DNA of 64,000 nt. Source: Propionibacteriales bacterium. GTDB taxonomy: Bacteria > Actinomycetota > Actinomycetes > Propionibacteriales > Nocardioidaceae. The notes below the pieces were generated by a model. The model saw only the letters and a program-made list of their open reading frames with translations, was not told where the DNA came from and searched no databases. The position numbers were made by a program, and so were the translations under genes. The stretch spans positions 291,664 to 355,663 of the forward strand of contig JAPLCB010000011.1 in assembly GCA_026392455.1 (NCBI GenBank), given 5' to 3'. Shown in pieces: positions 36,278 through 45,209 of the stretch. The number at the start of each line of letters is the position of its first letter. Positions within the stretch are counted from its first letter, which is position 1.

Positions 36278-36672
36278 ACGACATCGTCATCATCTCGATC
36301 GCGCTGATGGGCGGACTGCTGTTCGTCCTCGGCGCCAACGTCACCCGCCACCGCATCTCCCGGGGAGCGTCGGGCGGCGACCAAGCTCCGTCAGATCCCG
36401 GCGACGCCCTGCTGGTCGCGATCCGAGCACACGGCAACGCTGCGGAGTACGTCCCGACGCTCGCGGTCCTGCTGATCGTGAACTCGTTCCTGATCGACGG
36501 CTGGTGGTTGGACGCGCTCGCCGTCGCCGCTACCGTCGCCAGGTTCGCTCACGGTCTCGGCATGCTGGCCAGCGGCAGCCTGATGGCGAGGTCGCCGTTC
36601 AAGGACGGCGGCGCCCTGCTGACCTACGTGACCGGGGTCGCCCTGGCTGTCACCGCCCTGGTCGGGCTCTGA
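36274..36672 (+). CDS. MAPEG family membrane protein (glutathione transferase-like)
   Basis: A protein of 132 residues with four membrane helices. RAHGNAAEYVPTLAVLL (from about residue 51) is the MAPEG signature (R-x-x-x-N-x-x-E-x-x-P), and VARFAHGLGML supplies the second conserved Arg/His segment. MAPEG proteins are membrane glutathione S-transferases, leukotriene synthases or peroxidases. GGAAGG lies 8 bases before ATG 36274, and the start overlaps the gshB stop. Its place directly after the two glutathione-synthesis genes strongly supports a glutathione-dependent role, probably conjugation of a hydrophobic electrophile. Confidence 0.83.
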   Translation: MNDIVIISIALMGGLLFVLGANVTRHRISRGASGGDQAPSDPGDALLVAIRAHGNAAEYVPTLAVLLIVNSFLIDGWWLDALAVAATVARFAHGLGMLASGSLMARSPFKDGGALLTYVTGVALAVTALVGL

Positions 36673-36675
36673 ACC

Positions 36676-37449
36676 ATGCGTCCTGCAACCGACCCGCGAC
36701 CCGTGGTGGGGGTCGTCGGTCACGGGTACACCGTCCCGATGCACTTCGGCGACCTGCCCGTGACCGGCACCCCGCGTGACTTCACCGAGATGATCGCCGA
36801 GGCCGGCGGTCGCCCGCTGGTGCTGCCGCCGCAGGACGCGGTCGGACTCCTGGACGTCGTCGATGCGCTCGTGCTCACCGGCGGTGGTGACGTCGACCCG
36901 GCCCTCTACGGCGGCTCGGTCGAGTCCGTGCACGGCGTCGTACGAGAACGCGACGATGCCGAGATCCGCCTGGTCCGGGCAGCCGCCCAGGTGCGAGTGC
37001 CGGTCCTCGCTGTCTGCCGCGGCCTCCAGGTCCTGGTGGTGGCGTTCGGTGGGCGCCTGCGCGCCGACGTGCCGCACGTACTGCCGGAGTCGGGGCACCG
37101 CGTGCGCACCGAGCCGGGATCCCTGGTGCATCGAATGCTGGGGCCGGCGCCGCGGACCTCGGCACTCCACCACCAGGCGGTCGCCGATCCAGGTTCAGCC
37201 TGGCGCCCGACAGCGTGGGCGGAGGACGGCACCATCGAGGCGATCGAGCCGACGTCCGACGACTGGTCGACGCTCGGCGTGCAGTGGCACCCCGAGCTGC
37301 ACCGGCACGAGCTTCTCGGTGACAGCACCGGGCCCGCCATCTTCGGCTGGCTCATTGCAGCGGCCCGGACGCACCGGTCACAGCAGGCTCCCCCCTCACC
37401 AGCGCCAGGAAGTGAGCTCTCATGGAAACCGTCCTGCCTCACCGCCTAG
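36676..37449 (+). CDS. gamma-glutamyl hydrolase, class I glutamine amidotransferase fold (peptidase C26)
   Basis: A protein of 257 residues, 3 bases after the MAPEG stop. Nucleophile Cys about 114 is in VCRGLQVL; His about 205 and Glu 207 are in QWHPE; VLTGGGDVDP and SALHHQAVADPG are typical of the PuuD/C26 group. Such enzymes cut gamma-glutamyl amide bonds. Plant GGP1, of the same fold, removes the gamma-glutamyl group from glutathione conjugates, and that role fits this operon: turnover of glutathione or processing of its conjugates. PuuD-type polyamine use is less likely, since no puu genes are present. Confidence 0.86.
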   Translation: MRPATDPRPVVGVVGHGYTVPMHFGDLPVTGTPRDFTEMIAEAGGRPLVLPPQDAVGLLDVVDALVLTGGGDVDPALYGGSVESVHGVVRERDDAEIRLVRAAAQVRVPVLAVCRGLQVLVVAFGGRLRADVPHVLPESGHRVRTEPGSLVHRMLGPAPRTSALHHQAVADPGSAWRPTAWAEDGTIEAIEPTSDDWSTLGVQWHPELHRHELLGDSTGPAIFGWLIAAARTHRSQQAPPSPAPGSELSWKPSCLTA

Positions 37450-37520
37450 GACTGACCTGTCGGATCAACGGGCTTCGCAGCCGTCCCGCTGGTGATCCAG
37501 CGCGGGGACGGCGATCCGCG

Positions 37521-38411
37521 ATGAAGGCCTCACTGCTCGCGGCGGCAGTGCTGCTCGCCGGGTGCGGCTCGTCCTCCGCGGACGACGCAGCACCGGCGAG
37601 TGCGACCGAGGCGACGCCGAGTCCCGGGATCGCCCGGTCATTCAACGCCAACGGTCACGAGCTGTTCCTCGAGTGCGTCGGAGATGGCTCCCCGACCATG
37701 GTGCTGGACGTCGGCGAAGGACGACTCCGGGGCGACCTGGCCAAGATCCAGGAGGCGTACCAGGCGCGACTGCGGGTGTGCACCTATGACCGTGCCAACA
37801 AGGGCGACAGCGGAGCGGCGGCGACCCCGAGGAAGGGAGCGGACCTCGTCGCTGACCTCCACGAGCTTCTGCGCGCAGCGGAAGTTCCCGGGCCCTACCT
37901 CCTCGTCGGGCACTCCGCCGGGGGGCTGATCGCGCAGGCCTACGCGGCGACCTACCCCGCTGAGGTCGCCGGCCTGGTAGCGATCAACCCGGTGGCACCC
38001 TGGAAGCCCTGGCAGCCCGTGATCGCACGGATGACACCGAGCGAACGGCGCGACGAGATCGCCTTCCTCTCCGGAACCAACGGCGAGTCGCTGGACTACC
38101 GCGACCTCAGCCGGGCCGTGGAGGGTCTCCTGCCCTCGAGCATCCCCGTCTCGTTGCTGGCCAGCTCCGAGGCGGAGTGCCCGCCGGGCGATGCAGCATG
38201 CAGACGGCTCGTCGCCCAGTACGACGCCGTGATGCACGAGGTCGCCCGGCAGTGGGGCAACGCCCCCCTCACGATCGTCGACGCCTCCCACGACATCCAG
38301 TTCGACGATCTCCCTGCCGTCACGGCGGCGATCGACGACGTCCTCGCACGAGCAACCCGAGCACGCGTACTCACGCCCGGCCCTCCCGACGGTGAAACAC
38401 TGCCGGAGTGA
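37521..38411 (+). CDS. secreted lipoprotein alpha/beta hydrolase
   Basis: A protein of 296 residues starting at ATG 37521 with a lipoprotein signal (SLLAAAVLLAGCGSSS). The upstream in-frame ATG 37422 would bury the signal and overlap the hydrolase before it. Serine nucleophile about 132 is in VGHSAGG, Asp probably in PVAPW/SEAECPPGDA, and His in DASHDIQFDD. It is anchored outside the membrane and may hydrolyse an ester or epoxide. Two extra Cys (ECPPGDAACRR) could form a disulfide. Its GTGA overlap links it to the sensor kinase. Confidence 0.82.
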   Translation: MKASLLAAAVLLAGCGSSSADDAAPASATEATPSPGIARSFNANGHELFLECVGDGSPTMVLDVGEGRLRGDLAKIQEAYQARLRVCTYDRANKGDSGAAATPRKGADLVADLHELLRAAEVPGPYLLVGHSAGGLIAQAYAATYPAEVAGLVAINPVAPWKPWQPVIARMTPSERRDEIAFLSGTNGESLDYRDLSRAVEGLLPSSIPVSLLASSEAECPPGDAACRRLVAQYDAVMHEVARQWGNAPLTIVDASHDIQFDDLPAVTAAIDDVLARATRARVLTPGPPDGETLPE

Positions 38412-39562
38412 CCACCACCCCCTCCCCCGCGGCGATTGCCGTCGAGAGCCGTCTGTTCGCGGCGCTCGCCGTGCTCCGGGTGGTGGTGCTGGTCAACGCA
38501 GTCGGCCTGAACATCTACCACCGCAACAGCTTCGACCACCCGACGGCCGCGGCGGTCTGCGTCGCGGCGATGATCGCCTGGACCGGGGTCGCGATCTGGG
38601 CCTACCGCACGCCGCAACGGCGTACGAAGGTCCTCCTGGTGGTCGACCTGCTGGTGGCAGTGGCCCTGCTCCTGCTGACGGCCGATGTCAAGGGCGCCGA
38701 CTTCCGCGCCACCATCCCGAGCTCGTGGATCATCGGAGCACTGCTGGCCTGGTCGGCGCACTTCCGGGCACGGGGCGGCTTCACCGCCGGCGTGGTGCTG
38801 GCAGCAGCCGACCTGTCACGCCGCCAGGAGCTGCACCAGTCCGACTACGGCAACGCGTTCCTGCTGGTACTGGCCGGCACCATCGTCGGCTACCTGTGCG
38901 CGTCGTTGCAGGAGATGGCCACCGAGCGTGAGCAGGCCGAGCGCGCTGCCGCGATGGCGGCAGAACGGGTCCGCCTGGGCCGTGCCGTGCACGACGGGGT
39001 GCTCCAGGTGCTGGCGCTGGTCCAGCGACGCGGGCGAGAGCTGGGCGGCGAAGCAGCCACCCTCGGCGAGCTGGCCGGGGAGCAGGAGCGCGAGCTGCGC
39101 CGCCTGATCAACGCCCAGGACTCGGTCGCCCTCGGCTCGAGCGGACCGGGCGAGGACACCGTGAACCTGACCGCCGAGCTGGCCCGGTTGGAACGAGTGC
39201 CCGGGGTCACCGTTTCGACCCCCGGGTACGCGGTCGAGCTCCCGGCAGCGACGGCCCACGAGCTGGTCGCCGCGGCCCGCGCCTGCGTCGACAACGTGAA
39301 GCTGCACGTCGGCGCCGATGCCCCGGCCTGGGTGCTGCTCCAGGCGCACCCCGACCGGGTCGAGCTGTCGGTCCGCGACGAGGGACCGGGCATTCCGCCC
39401 GGGCGCCTGGAGGCAGCGGCCTCCGCCGGCCGGCTCGGCGTGAGCGGGTCGATCCGGGGCCGGATCGCGGACCTCGGCGGCACCGCGACGGTCACCACGG
39501 GCACGTTCGGTACCGAGTGGGAGTTCGTGGTCCCGCGTCCTGACCTAGGGTCGACGCCATGA
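38408..39562 (+). CDS. membrane histidine kinase (MacS-like, DUF5931 type)
   Basis: A protein of 384 residues from GTG 38408. About five or six membrane helices fill residues 15-170, followed by a coiled linker (MATEREQAERAAAMAAERVRL), the phospho-acceptor box GRAVHDGVLQVLAL (His about 195) and a HATPase domain (ACVDNVKLHVGADAP, RDEGPGIPPG). The kinase lacks a large extracellular loop, so it may sense within the membrane. It is coupled by ATGA overlap to the response regulator. Confidence 0.88.
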   Translation: MTTTPSPAAIAVESRLFAALAVLRVVVLVNAVGLNIYHRNSFDHPTAAAVCVAAMIAWTGVAIWAYRTPQRRTKVLLVVDLLVAVALLLLTADVKGADFRATIPSSWIIGALLAWSAHFRARGGFTAGVVLAAADLSRRQELHQSDYGNAFLLVLAGTIVGYLCASLQEMATEREQAERAAAMAAERVRLGRAVHDGVLQVLALVQRRGRELGGEAATLGELAGEQERELRRLINAQDSVALGSSGPGEDTVNLTAELARLERVPGVTVSTPGYAVELPAATAHELVAAARACVDNVKLHVGADAPAWVLLQAHPDRVELSVRDEGPGIPPGRLEAAASAGRLGVSGSIRGRIADLGGTATVTTGTFGTEWEFVVPRPDLGSTP

Positions 39563-40194
39563 TCAGGGTGATGGTGGTCGACGACCACCCGATGTGGCGC
39601 GATGCCGTGGAGCGCGACCTGGCCCAGGCCGGCCTCGACGTCGTCGCGGTCGCCGCCAACGGGCGCGAGGCCCTGGCGCGCTTCCCCGCGGCCCGACCCG
39701 ACGTGATCGTCCTGGACCTGCAGATCCCCGCCCCGAACGGCATCGAGGTCACCGCGGAGGTTGCCCGGCAGAACCCGGACATCCGGGTGCTGGTGCTGTC
39801 GGCTTCCGGCGAGCACACCGACGTCCTGGCGGCGGTCAAGGCCGGAGCCACCGGTTACCTGGTGAAGTCGGCCTCCCGCGAGGAGCTGCTCGCCGCCGTC
39901 CGGACCGTTGCTGCCGGCGACCCCGTCTTCACGCCGGGGCTCGCCGGGATGGTGCTCGGCGAGTTCCAGCAGACCGGGCAGGACCCGAACGAGCCACGGC
40001 TGACCGAGCGCGAGACCGAGGTCCTCAAGATGGTGGCCAAGGGGCTGGAGTACCGCCAGATCGCCGAGCGGCTGGTGCTCTCGCACCGCACCGTTCAGAA
40101 CCACGTCCAGAGCACGCTGCGCAAGCTGCAGATGCACAACCGGGTCGAGCTCACCCGGTACGCGATCGAGCGCGGACTCGACGCCGACGACTAG
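39559..40194 (+). CDS. NarL/LuxR family response regulator
   Basis: A protein of 211 residues. Receiver: VVDDHPMWRDAVE with acceptor Asp about 53 in VIVLDLQIP and Lys in YLVKSAS. The C-terminal LuxR helix-turn-helix is LTERETEVLKMVAKGLEYRQIAERLVLSHRTVQNHVQSTLRKL. It is partner to the kinase before it. Targets are unknown; the lipoprotein hydrolase gene is the nearest candidate. Its TAG stop overlaps the convergent acyl-CoA dehydrogenase stop on CTAG. Confidence 0.92.
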   Translation: MIRVMVVDDHPMWRDAVERDLAQAGLDVVAVAANGREALARFPAARPDVIVLDLQIPAPNGIEVTAEVARQNPDIRVLVLSASGEHTDVLAAVKAGATGYLVKSASREELLAAVRTVAAGDPVFTPGLAGMVLGEFQQTGQDPNEPRLTERETEVLKMVAKGLEYRQIAERLVLSHRTVQNHVQSTLRKLQMHNRVELTRYAIERGLDADD

Positions 40195-41414
40195 GGCGCC
40201 TGAGCCAGCAACCCCTTGGCGACGTGGGTGATCTGGACCTCGTTGGAGCCGGCGTAGATCATCAACGACTTGGCGTCACGGGCCAGCTGCTCGACCCGGT
40301 ACTCGGCCATGTAGCCGTTCCCGCCGAAGAGCTGGACGGCCTCCATCGCCACCTCGGTGGCCGCCTCGGAGGAGTACCACTTCATCGCGCTTGCCTCACC
40401 GAGCGACGGAGACCGCCCCTGAGCGGCCATCTCGATGCTGCGGAAGACCATGTTCCGCACGTTGATCCGGGCGACCTCCATCTTCGCCAGCTTGAGCTGG
40501 ATCAGCTGGAAGTCCGAGATCGGCTTGCCCCAGAGCTCGCGCGACCTGGCGTAGTCGGTGCACAGCCGCAGGCACTCCTCGATGATGCCGAGCGACAGGA
40601 TCGCCACCCCGACCCGCTCGGTCCCGAAATTCTCCCGCGCGCTATCCCGGCCGTCGGAGGTGTCCTCGGTCTCCCCCAGCAGGTGGTCGCGGCTCAACCG
40701 GATGCCGTCGAAGGTGAGCTCCCCGGTCGGGGAGCTCATCATGCCCATCTTCTTGAAGGCCTTCGACTGGATCAGCCCGGGCATCCCCTTCTCCAGCACG
40801 AAGGTGAGCACCTTCTTGTCCCGCAGCGGGGTGTCATCCCCTTCGTCGAGCTTCGCGTACACGACGATCACGTCGGCGTCGGGGCCGTTGGTGATGAACG
40901 TCTTGCGGCCCTTGAGGATGTACTCGTCGCCGTCGCGCCTGACCGTCGTCCGCATGCCGCCGAACGCGTCCGATCCCGACTCTGGCTCGGTGATCGCCCA
41001 CGCCGCGACGTGCTCGAAGGTGACCAGCTTCGGCAGCCAGCGCTCCTTCTGCGCCAGCGTTCCCTTGGCCCGGATCGTCCCGGCGCCCAACCCGAGCGAG
41101 ACCCCGACCGCCGCGACCACGCCGAGGCTGACACCGGCGATCTCGCTGAAGACCACCGCAGCCATCCCGCCCATGCCGCTCCCGTCTCCGCCGGAACGAT
41201 CGCGCTGCGCACCGGTGCGTTCGCGGTCGAGCTCCTTCTTGAGAGCGTCTGCTGCCATCGCGTCGATCCCGAACGCACCGAACAGCTTGCGGACGATGTC
41301 GTACGGCGGCATCGCGCCGGTCTCGAGCTCGTCGACGTGCGGGCGGATCTCCTTCTCGATGAAGTCGCGCACGGCACCGCGGACAGCCAGATCAGCTTCG
41401 GACCACTCGATCAT
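40191..41414 (-). CDS. acyl-CoA dehydrogenase
   Basis: A protein of 407 residues from ATG 41414 (TGATG overlap with the synthetase gene; sequence further upstream in this frame is not coding). FAD/substrate motifs: AAWAITEPESGSDAFGGMRTT, ILKGRKTFITNG, and the C-terminal VQLFGGNGYMAEYRVEQLARDAKSLMIYAGSNEVQ with the catalytic-base region. A Gly/Met-rich insert (DRSGGDGSGMGGMAA) lies near residue 75. It would oxidise an acyl-CoA to the trans-2-enoyl-CoA and is the last gene of the leftward module. Confidence 0.92.
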   Translation of the reverse strand: MIEWSEADLAVRGAVRDFIEKEIRPHVDELETGAMPPYDIVRKLFGAFGIDAMAADALKKELDRERTGAQRDRSGGDGSGMGGMAAVVFSEIAGVSLGVVAAVGVSLGLGAGTIRAKGTLAQKERWLPKLVTFEHVAAWAITEPESGSDAFGGMRTTVRRDGDEYILKGRKTFITNGPDADVIVVYAKLDEGDDTPLRDKKVLTFVLEKGMPGLIQSKAFKKMGMMSSPTGELTFDGIRLSRDHLLGETEDTSDGRDSARENFGTERVGVAILSLGIIEECLRLCTDYARSRELWGKPISDFQLIQLKLAKMEVARINVRNMVFRSIEMAAQGRSPSLGEASAMKWYSSEAATEVAMEAVQLFGGNGYMAEYRVEQLARDAKSLMIYAGSNEVQITHVAKGLLAQAP

Positions 41415-43036
41415 CAGGTCATCTCCATGAGTTGTCGCTTGAGAACTTTGCCGGTCGGGTTGCGGGGAAGCTCGTCGAGGAAGGTGACCTCCCGGGGCAC
41501 CTTGAACCGCGCCAGGTTGTCCCGCACGTAGTCCTTGACGCCGTCCTCGGTCAACGACGCGCCACGACGTACGACGAAGGCGTGCAGACGCTTGCCGAAG
41601 GCCTCGTCGTCGACCCCGACCGCCGAGACCTCGACGACGTCGGGGTGCGAGGCGATCAGCTCCTCGACCTCGCCGGGGAAGAGGTTCTCTCCGCCGGAGA
41701 CGATCATGTCGTCGTCGCGGCCGTCGATGTGCAGCAACCCGTGGCGGTCGAAGTGGCCCATGTCGCCGGTCGACATCATCCCGTCGACCACCTCCTTGGT
41801 GCCGCCCCCGGTGTAGCCGGAGAACGGCATCACGTTGCGGACGAAGATCCTCCCACTGACGCCGTCCGCCACCTCGCGGCCGGCCTCGTCCAGGATCCGC
41901 ACCACGGTGCCGAGGCACGGAGAGCCGACCGAGCCCGGTTCGAGCGCGAGCTCGGCGGGCGTCCCGATCGTGGCGTAGGCGACCTCGGTCGAGCCGTACA
42001 GGTTGTAGAGCACCGGCCCCAGTGCCTGGGTCGCCGAGACGCAGAGATCGGCGCCGAGCTGGGAGCCACCGATGAAGACGATCCGCAGGGCGCTGAGGTC
42101 CCGCGGCGGGTGCTCGAGGGCCAGCTGCTCGAGAAGCCTGCGCAGCATCACCGGGACCAGGATGATCGTGGCGACCCGGTTCTGCTCCAGGCTCTCGGCC
42201 ACCGCTTCGGGGTCGAACCGGCGGCGCAGGACCAGCGTGCTCCCCAGAGCCACGCCGAGCATCGCCATCGCGAACCCGAGGGCGTGGAACATCGGGGCGC
42301 AGCACTCGGTGACGTCACCGCTGCGGAACGGCACCTTCCCGAAGAGCCCACCGAAGGGGAGCAGCGACAGCGGCTCCTCCCGCTGGGCACCCTTCGGCGT
42401 ACCGGTGGTGCCGCTGGTGAGGATGACGACCTTGGCGTGCTGGCGCAGCCGGGGCGGGGCGCTGGAGTCGCCGCGGACGATCAGGGCGTCGAGCGAGTCC
42501 GGCGAGGGCTGGTCGGTCCAGGCCAGGAAGTGGCCCAGACGAGCGGGAACCCCGTCGACCATGCTGCGGTACTCCTCGTCGTGCACCAGCAGGTCGACGC
42601 CCTCGCGCTCGGCGACCTCGCGGACCTGCGGGCCGGCGAAGTCGGTGTTGAGCAGCACGATCCGGGCACCGCACTTGGCGGCCGCGTAGAAGGCATCCAC
42701 GAAACCGCGGTGGTTGCGGACCAGGAGGGCGACCCCGTCGCCCGGTCGCAGCCCGAGGTCGCGCCACTGGTTCGCGATCGCGTTGCTGCGTCGGTCCAGC
42801 TCGGTGTAGGTCAGGTCGCCGAGCTCGTCCCGGACGCCGACCCGCGACCCGAACCGCGCAGCCGCGATGCTGAGGGCAGCACCGATGGCGCCGTACCGGG
42901 CCAGGGCTCCGGCGACCCGGGCCAGCACCCACGGCGGGTCCGCCCGGAGCATCCCGGAGTCCACCAGGGACTTGACCGAGAGGGCCTCACCGGTGGCGCG
43001 GCCAAGAACGTCACCCGCGATCTTCGCGACGTTCAT
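41414..43036 (-). CDS. AMP-binding acyl-CoA synthetase (FadD-like)
   Basis: A protein of 540 residues. The AMP-binding P-loop is VVILTSGTTGTPKGA, the A5 motif YNLYGSTEVAYATIG, then GRIFVRNVMPFSGYTGG, STGDMGHFDRHGLLHIDGRDDDMIVSGGEN and a C-terminal NPTGKVLKRQL with the catalytic Lys. The N-terminal 50-residue extension resembles mycobacterial FadD12-type enzymes. It would activate a carboxylic acid with CoA for the surrounding beta-oxidation enzymes. Confidence 0.92.
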   Translation of the reverse strand: MNVAKIAGDVLGRATGEALSVKSLVDSGMLRADPPWVLARVAGALARYGAIGAALSIAAARFGSRVGVRDELGDLTYTELDRRSNAIANQWRDLGLRPGDGVALLVRNHRGFVDAFYAAAKCGARIVLLNTDFAGPQVREVAEREGVDLLVHDEEYRSMVDGVPARLGHFLAWTDQPSPDSLDALIVRGDSSAPPRLRQHAKVVILTSGTTGTPKGAQREEPLSLLPFGGLFGKVPFRSGDVTECCAPMFHALGFAMAMLGVALGSTLVLRRRFDPEAVAESLEQNRVATIILVPVMLRRLLEQLALEHPPRDLSALRIVFIGGSQLGADLCVSATQALGPVLYNLYGSTEVAYATIGTPAELALEPGSVGSPCLGTVVRILDEAGREVADGVSGRIFVRNVMPFSGYTGGGTKEVVDGMMSTGDMGHFDRHGLLHIDGRDDDMIVSGGENLFPGEVEELIASHPDVVEVSAVGVDDEAFGKRLHAFVVRRGASLTEDGVKDYVRDNLARFKVPREVTFLDELPRNPTGKVLKRQLMEMT

Positions 43037-43860
43037 GAGTGGCGGGCACGATCCTCGTACGCGCGGCGCTCGGCCTGGTCGACGTCGTCGAGGAAGACGG
43101 TCTTGCCGCCCAACCTGTTGTTGAGGACCTCCATCAGCCGCCGCGGCGTGACGTGCTGGGCCCCGGCCAGGGTCTTGCCCACCTTGGGGACGTAGACCCG
43201 CGCCCGCGGCTTCGCCAACGCGTCGATGATCCCGGCGGCAACATCCTCCGGCTCGACGCTCTTGATCCCGGGGACGCCCTTGGTGCCCGCGGTCAGGTCG
43301 GTGTTCACGAACATCGGCAGGACCGCCGTGAACTCGACGCCGGAGTCGGCGTACTCCAGCCGCGCCGACTCCGTGAAGCCCAGCGCGGCGTGCTTGGACG
43401 CGACGTAGGTGGTGGCGCCCGGGGCGTAGACGACGCCAGCCATCGAGGCGACGTTCACGATGTGCCCGGACCGGCGCGGGAGCATCGACTCCAGGGCCCG
43501 CTTGGTCCCGGTGATCACGCCGAACACGTTGATCTCGAACATCCGGCGGGCCAGCTCCTCGGTCTCCTCGTGAAGATGACCGACCGGCATGATGCCGGCG
43601 TTGTTGACCAGGACGTCGACCGGCCCGAGCTCGGCCTCGACCTGGTCGAAGAACGACCGGTAGCCGCCGGGATCGGTCACGTCGAGGCGTCCGTAGTGGG
43701 CTGCGCCGATCGTGGTCGCGGCTTCCTTCAGCACTACCTCGTCGAGGTCGCCGATGGAGACCCGCGCCCCAGCCGCGACCAGTGCTTTCGCGGTGGCCAG
43801 CCCGATACCGCGGGCTCCACCGGTCACGATGACAACACGGCCCTGCAGAGAGTTCGTCAT
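43033..43860 (-). CDS. short-chain dehydrogenase/reductase
   Basis: A protein of 275 residues from ATG 43860 (MTNSLQGRVVIVTGGARGIG). Classical SDR: TGGARGIG for cofactor, NNAGIMP, Ser in NVASMAG and YVASK at the active site. The C-terminal 50 residues extend past the fold (VFLDDVDQAERRAYEDRA), as in membrane-associated SDRs of actinobacteria. It may oxidise a hydroxyl on the substrate ring or chain. ATGA overlap with the synthetase gene. Confidence 0.88.
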   Translation of the reverse strand: MTNSLQGRVVIVTGGARGIGLATAKALVAAGARVSIGDLDEVVLKEAATTIGAAHYGRLDVTDPGGYRSFFDQVEAELGPVDVLVNNAGIMPVGHLHEETEELARRMFEINVFGVITGTKRALESMLPRRSGHIVNVASMAGVVYAPGATTYVASKHAALGFTESARLEYADSGVEFTAVLPMFVNTDLTAGTKGVPGIKSVEPEDVAAGIIDALAKPRARVYVPKVGKTLAGAQHVTPRRLMEVLNNRLGGKTVFLDDVDQAERRAYEDRARHS

Positions 43861-43867
43861 AGGAGCA

Positions 43868-44749
43868 TCATGTCCATGCCGCGAGCTGCTCGGGAAGACC
43901 CTCGAGGGTCCAGGGGCCATCGGTTTCGACGGTGTCGGTGATCGTCCAGCCGGCCAACCGTTGGATGGCGCCCCCCTGGACCCCGAACACCTGACCGGTG
44001 AACGGGCACTTCTCACTGGCGAGGTAGCCGACGATCGGAGCGATGTTCTCCGGGCCGAACATGTCGAACTCGCCCTCGGGAACCTCGGCCGCGAAGATCG
44101 CCCCCATGCCGGGGGTGGCCAGAGTCAGCCGGGTGCGAGCAATCGGGGCGATCGCGTTGACCCGGACGCCGTACCGGCCGAGCTCGTCGGCGGCCACCTG
44201 GGTCAGCGCCGCGATCCCCGCCTTGGCCGCTCCGTAGTTGGCCTGGCCGGCGTTCGGCATGAAGGTGCCCGAGGCCGAGGCGGTGTTGATCACCGACGCA
44301 GCGATCTGCTCGCCGGCCTTGGACTTGTCCTTCCAGTACGCCGCCGCGTGATGCAGCATCGCGAAGTGTCCCTTGAGGTGCACGTCGATGACGGCGTCGT
44401 ACTGCTCCTCGGTGATCGAGGCGACGAAGGCGTCCCGCAGGATGCCGGCGTTGTTGACCAGGACGTCGAGCTGGCCGAACTCGTCGACGGCCTGCTGGAC
44501 GAGTGCCTTTGCGCCACCCCAGCTGGCGATGTCGTCGGTGTTCGCGACGGCCCGGCCGCCCAGCGCCAGGATCTCGGCCACGACATCGTGCGCCGGGCCT
44601 GCGTCCGCACCGGACCCGTCGTTGCTGCCGCCGAGGTCGTTGACCACGATCGCCGCCCCTTCGCGGGCCATGAAGAGGGCGTGCTCCCGGCCGATGCCGC
44701 GACCGGCGCCGGTGATGATCGCAACCCGGCCGTCCAGTGCGGCCATCAT
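43868..44749 (-). CDS. SDR family 3-hydroxyacyl-CoA dehydrogenase (HSD17B4-like)
   Basis: A protein of 293 residues. Motifs TGAGRGIGREHALFMAREGAAIVVNDLGG, NNAGILRD, SVINTASASG and NYGAAKAG match the dehydrogenase domain of peroxisomal multifunctional enzyme 2/HSD17B4 and its actinobacterial homologues, which carry the NDLGG segment. With the MaoC hydratase it supplies the middle two steps of beta-oxidation. The start is ATG 44749 or the adjacent ATG 44746. Confidence 0.88.
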   Translation of the reverse strand: MMAALDGRVAIITGAGRGIGREHALFMAREGAAIVVNDLGGSNDGSGADAGPAHDVVAEILALGGRAVANTDDIASWGGAKALVQQAVDEFGQLDVLVNNAGILRDAFVASITEEQYDAVIDVHLKGHFAMLHHAAAYWKDKSKAGEQIAASVINTASASGTFMPNAGQANYGAAKAGIAALTQVAADELGRYGVRVNAIAPIARTRLTLATPGMGAIFAAEVPEGEFDMFGPENIAPIVGYLASEKCPFTGQVFGVQGGAIQRLAGWTITDTVETDGPWTLEGLPEQLAAWT

Positions 44750-45192
44750 GCGTGAGCTCCGGCGAGCAACCCGGCGAGCTTCTCCAGGGAGGCGGTGACT
44801 TCCTTGTTGGCAGCGCGCTCGACCGCGGCGCCGATCGCCCCGACGACCATGGTGCCGACGAACTCGGCATCGATCCTCGCGGTGCAGGTGAGGTCGCCGG
44901 TGGACGCCAGGGACAGCACGAAGGTGATCTGCGCCCCGGCGAGACCCTTCCCACCGATGGTCAGGCTCGACGGCGCCTCGAAGGCCTCGACCGTCCAGTC
45001 GATCTTGTTGGACATCCCCATGATGGTGGCCTGCTCGGTGAAGACGGCCCCCACCGCGATCTCGGTCGGAGGGTCGCCGTAGAACTTGTCGTGGATGGTC
45101 AGCCAGTCGGGGAACTTCGAGAGGTCCGAGAAGACCGCCCAGGTGTCGGCCTGCGACGCAGCGATGTCCTGGGAGACGTGTACTTCAGCCAT
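44746..45192 (-). CDS. SRPBCC (polyketide cyclase/START-like) family protein
   Basis: A protein of 148 residues from ATG 45192, with GGAAGG 8 bases upstream; an earlier start at 45207 is less likely. The fold signature is VHVSQDIAASQADTWAVFSDLSKFPDWLTIHDKFYGDPP. SRPBCC proteins hold hydrophobic ligands in a deep cavity, so it may bind the acyl or sterol intermediate. It overlaps the next gene by four bases. Confidence 0.82.
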   Translation of the reverse strand: MAEVHVSQDIAASQADTWAVFSDLSKFPDWLTIHDKFYGDPPTEIAVGAVFTEQATIMGMSNKIDWTVEAFEAPSSLTIGGKGLAGAQITFVLSLASTGDLTCTARIDAEFVGTMVVGAIGAAVERAANKEVTASLEKLAGLLAGAHA

Positions 45193-45209
45193 GGTGAAAC
45201 CTTCCATTC

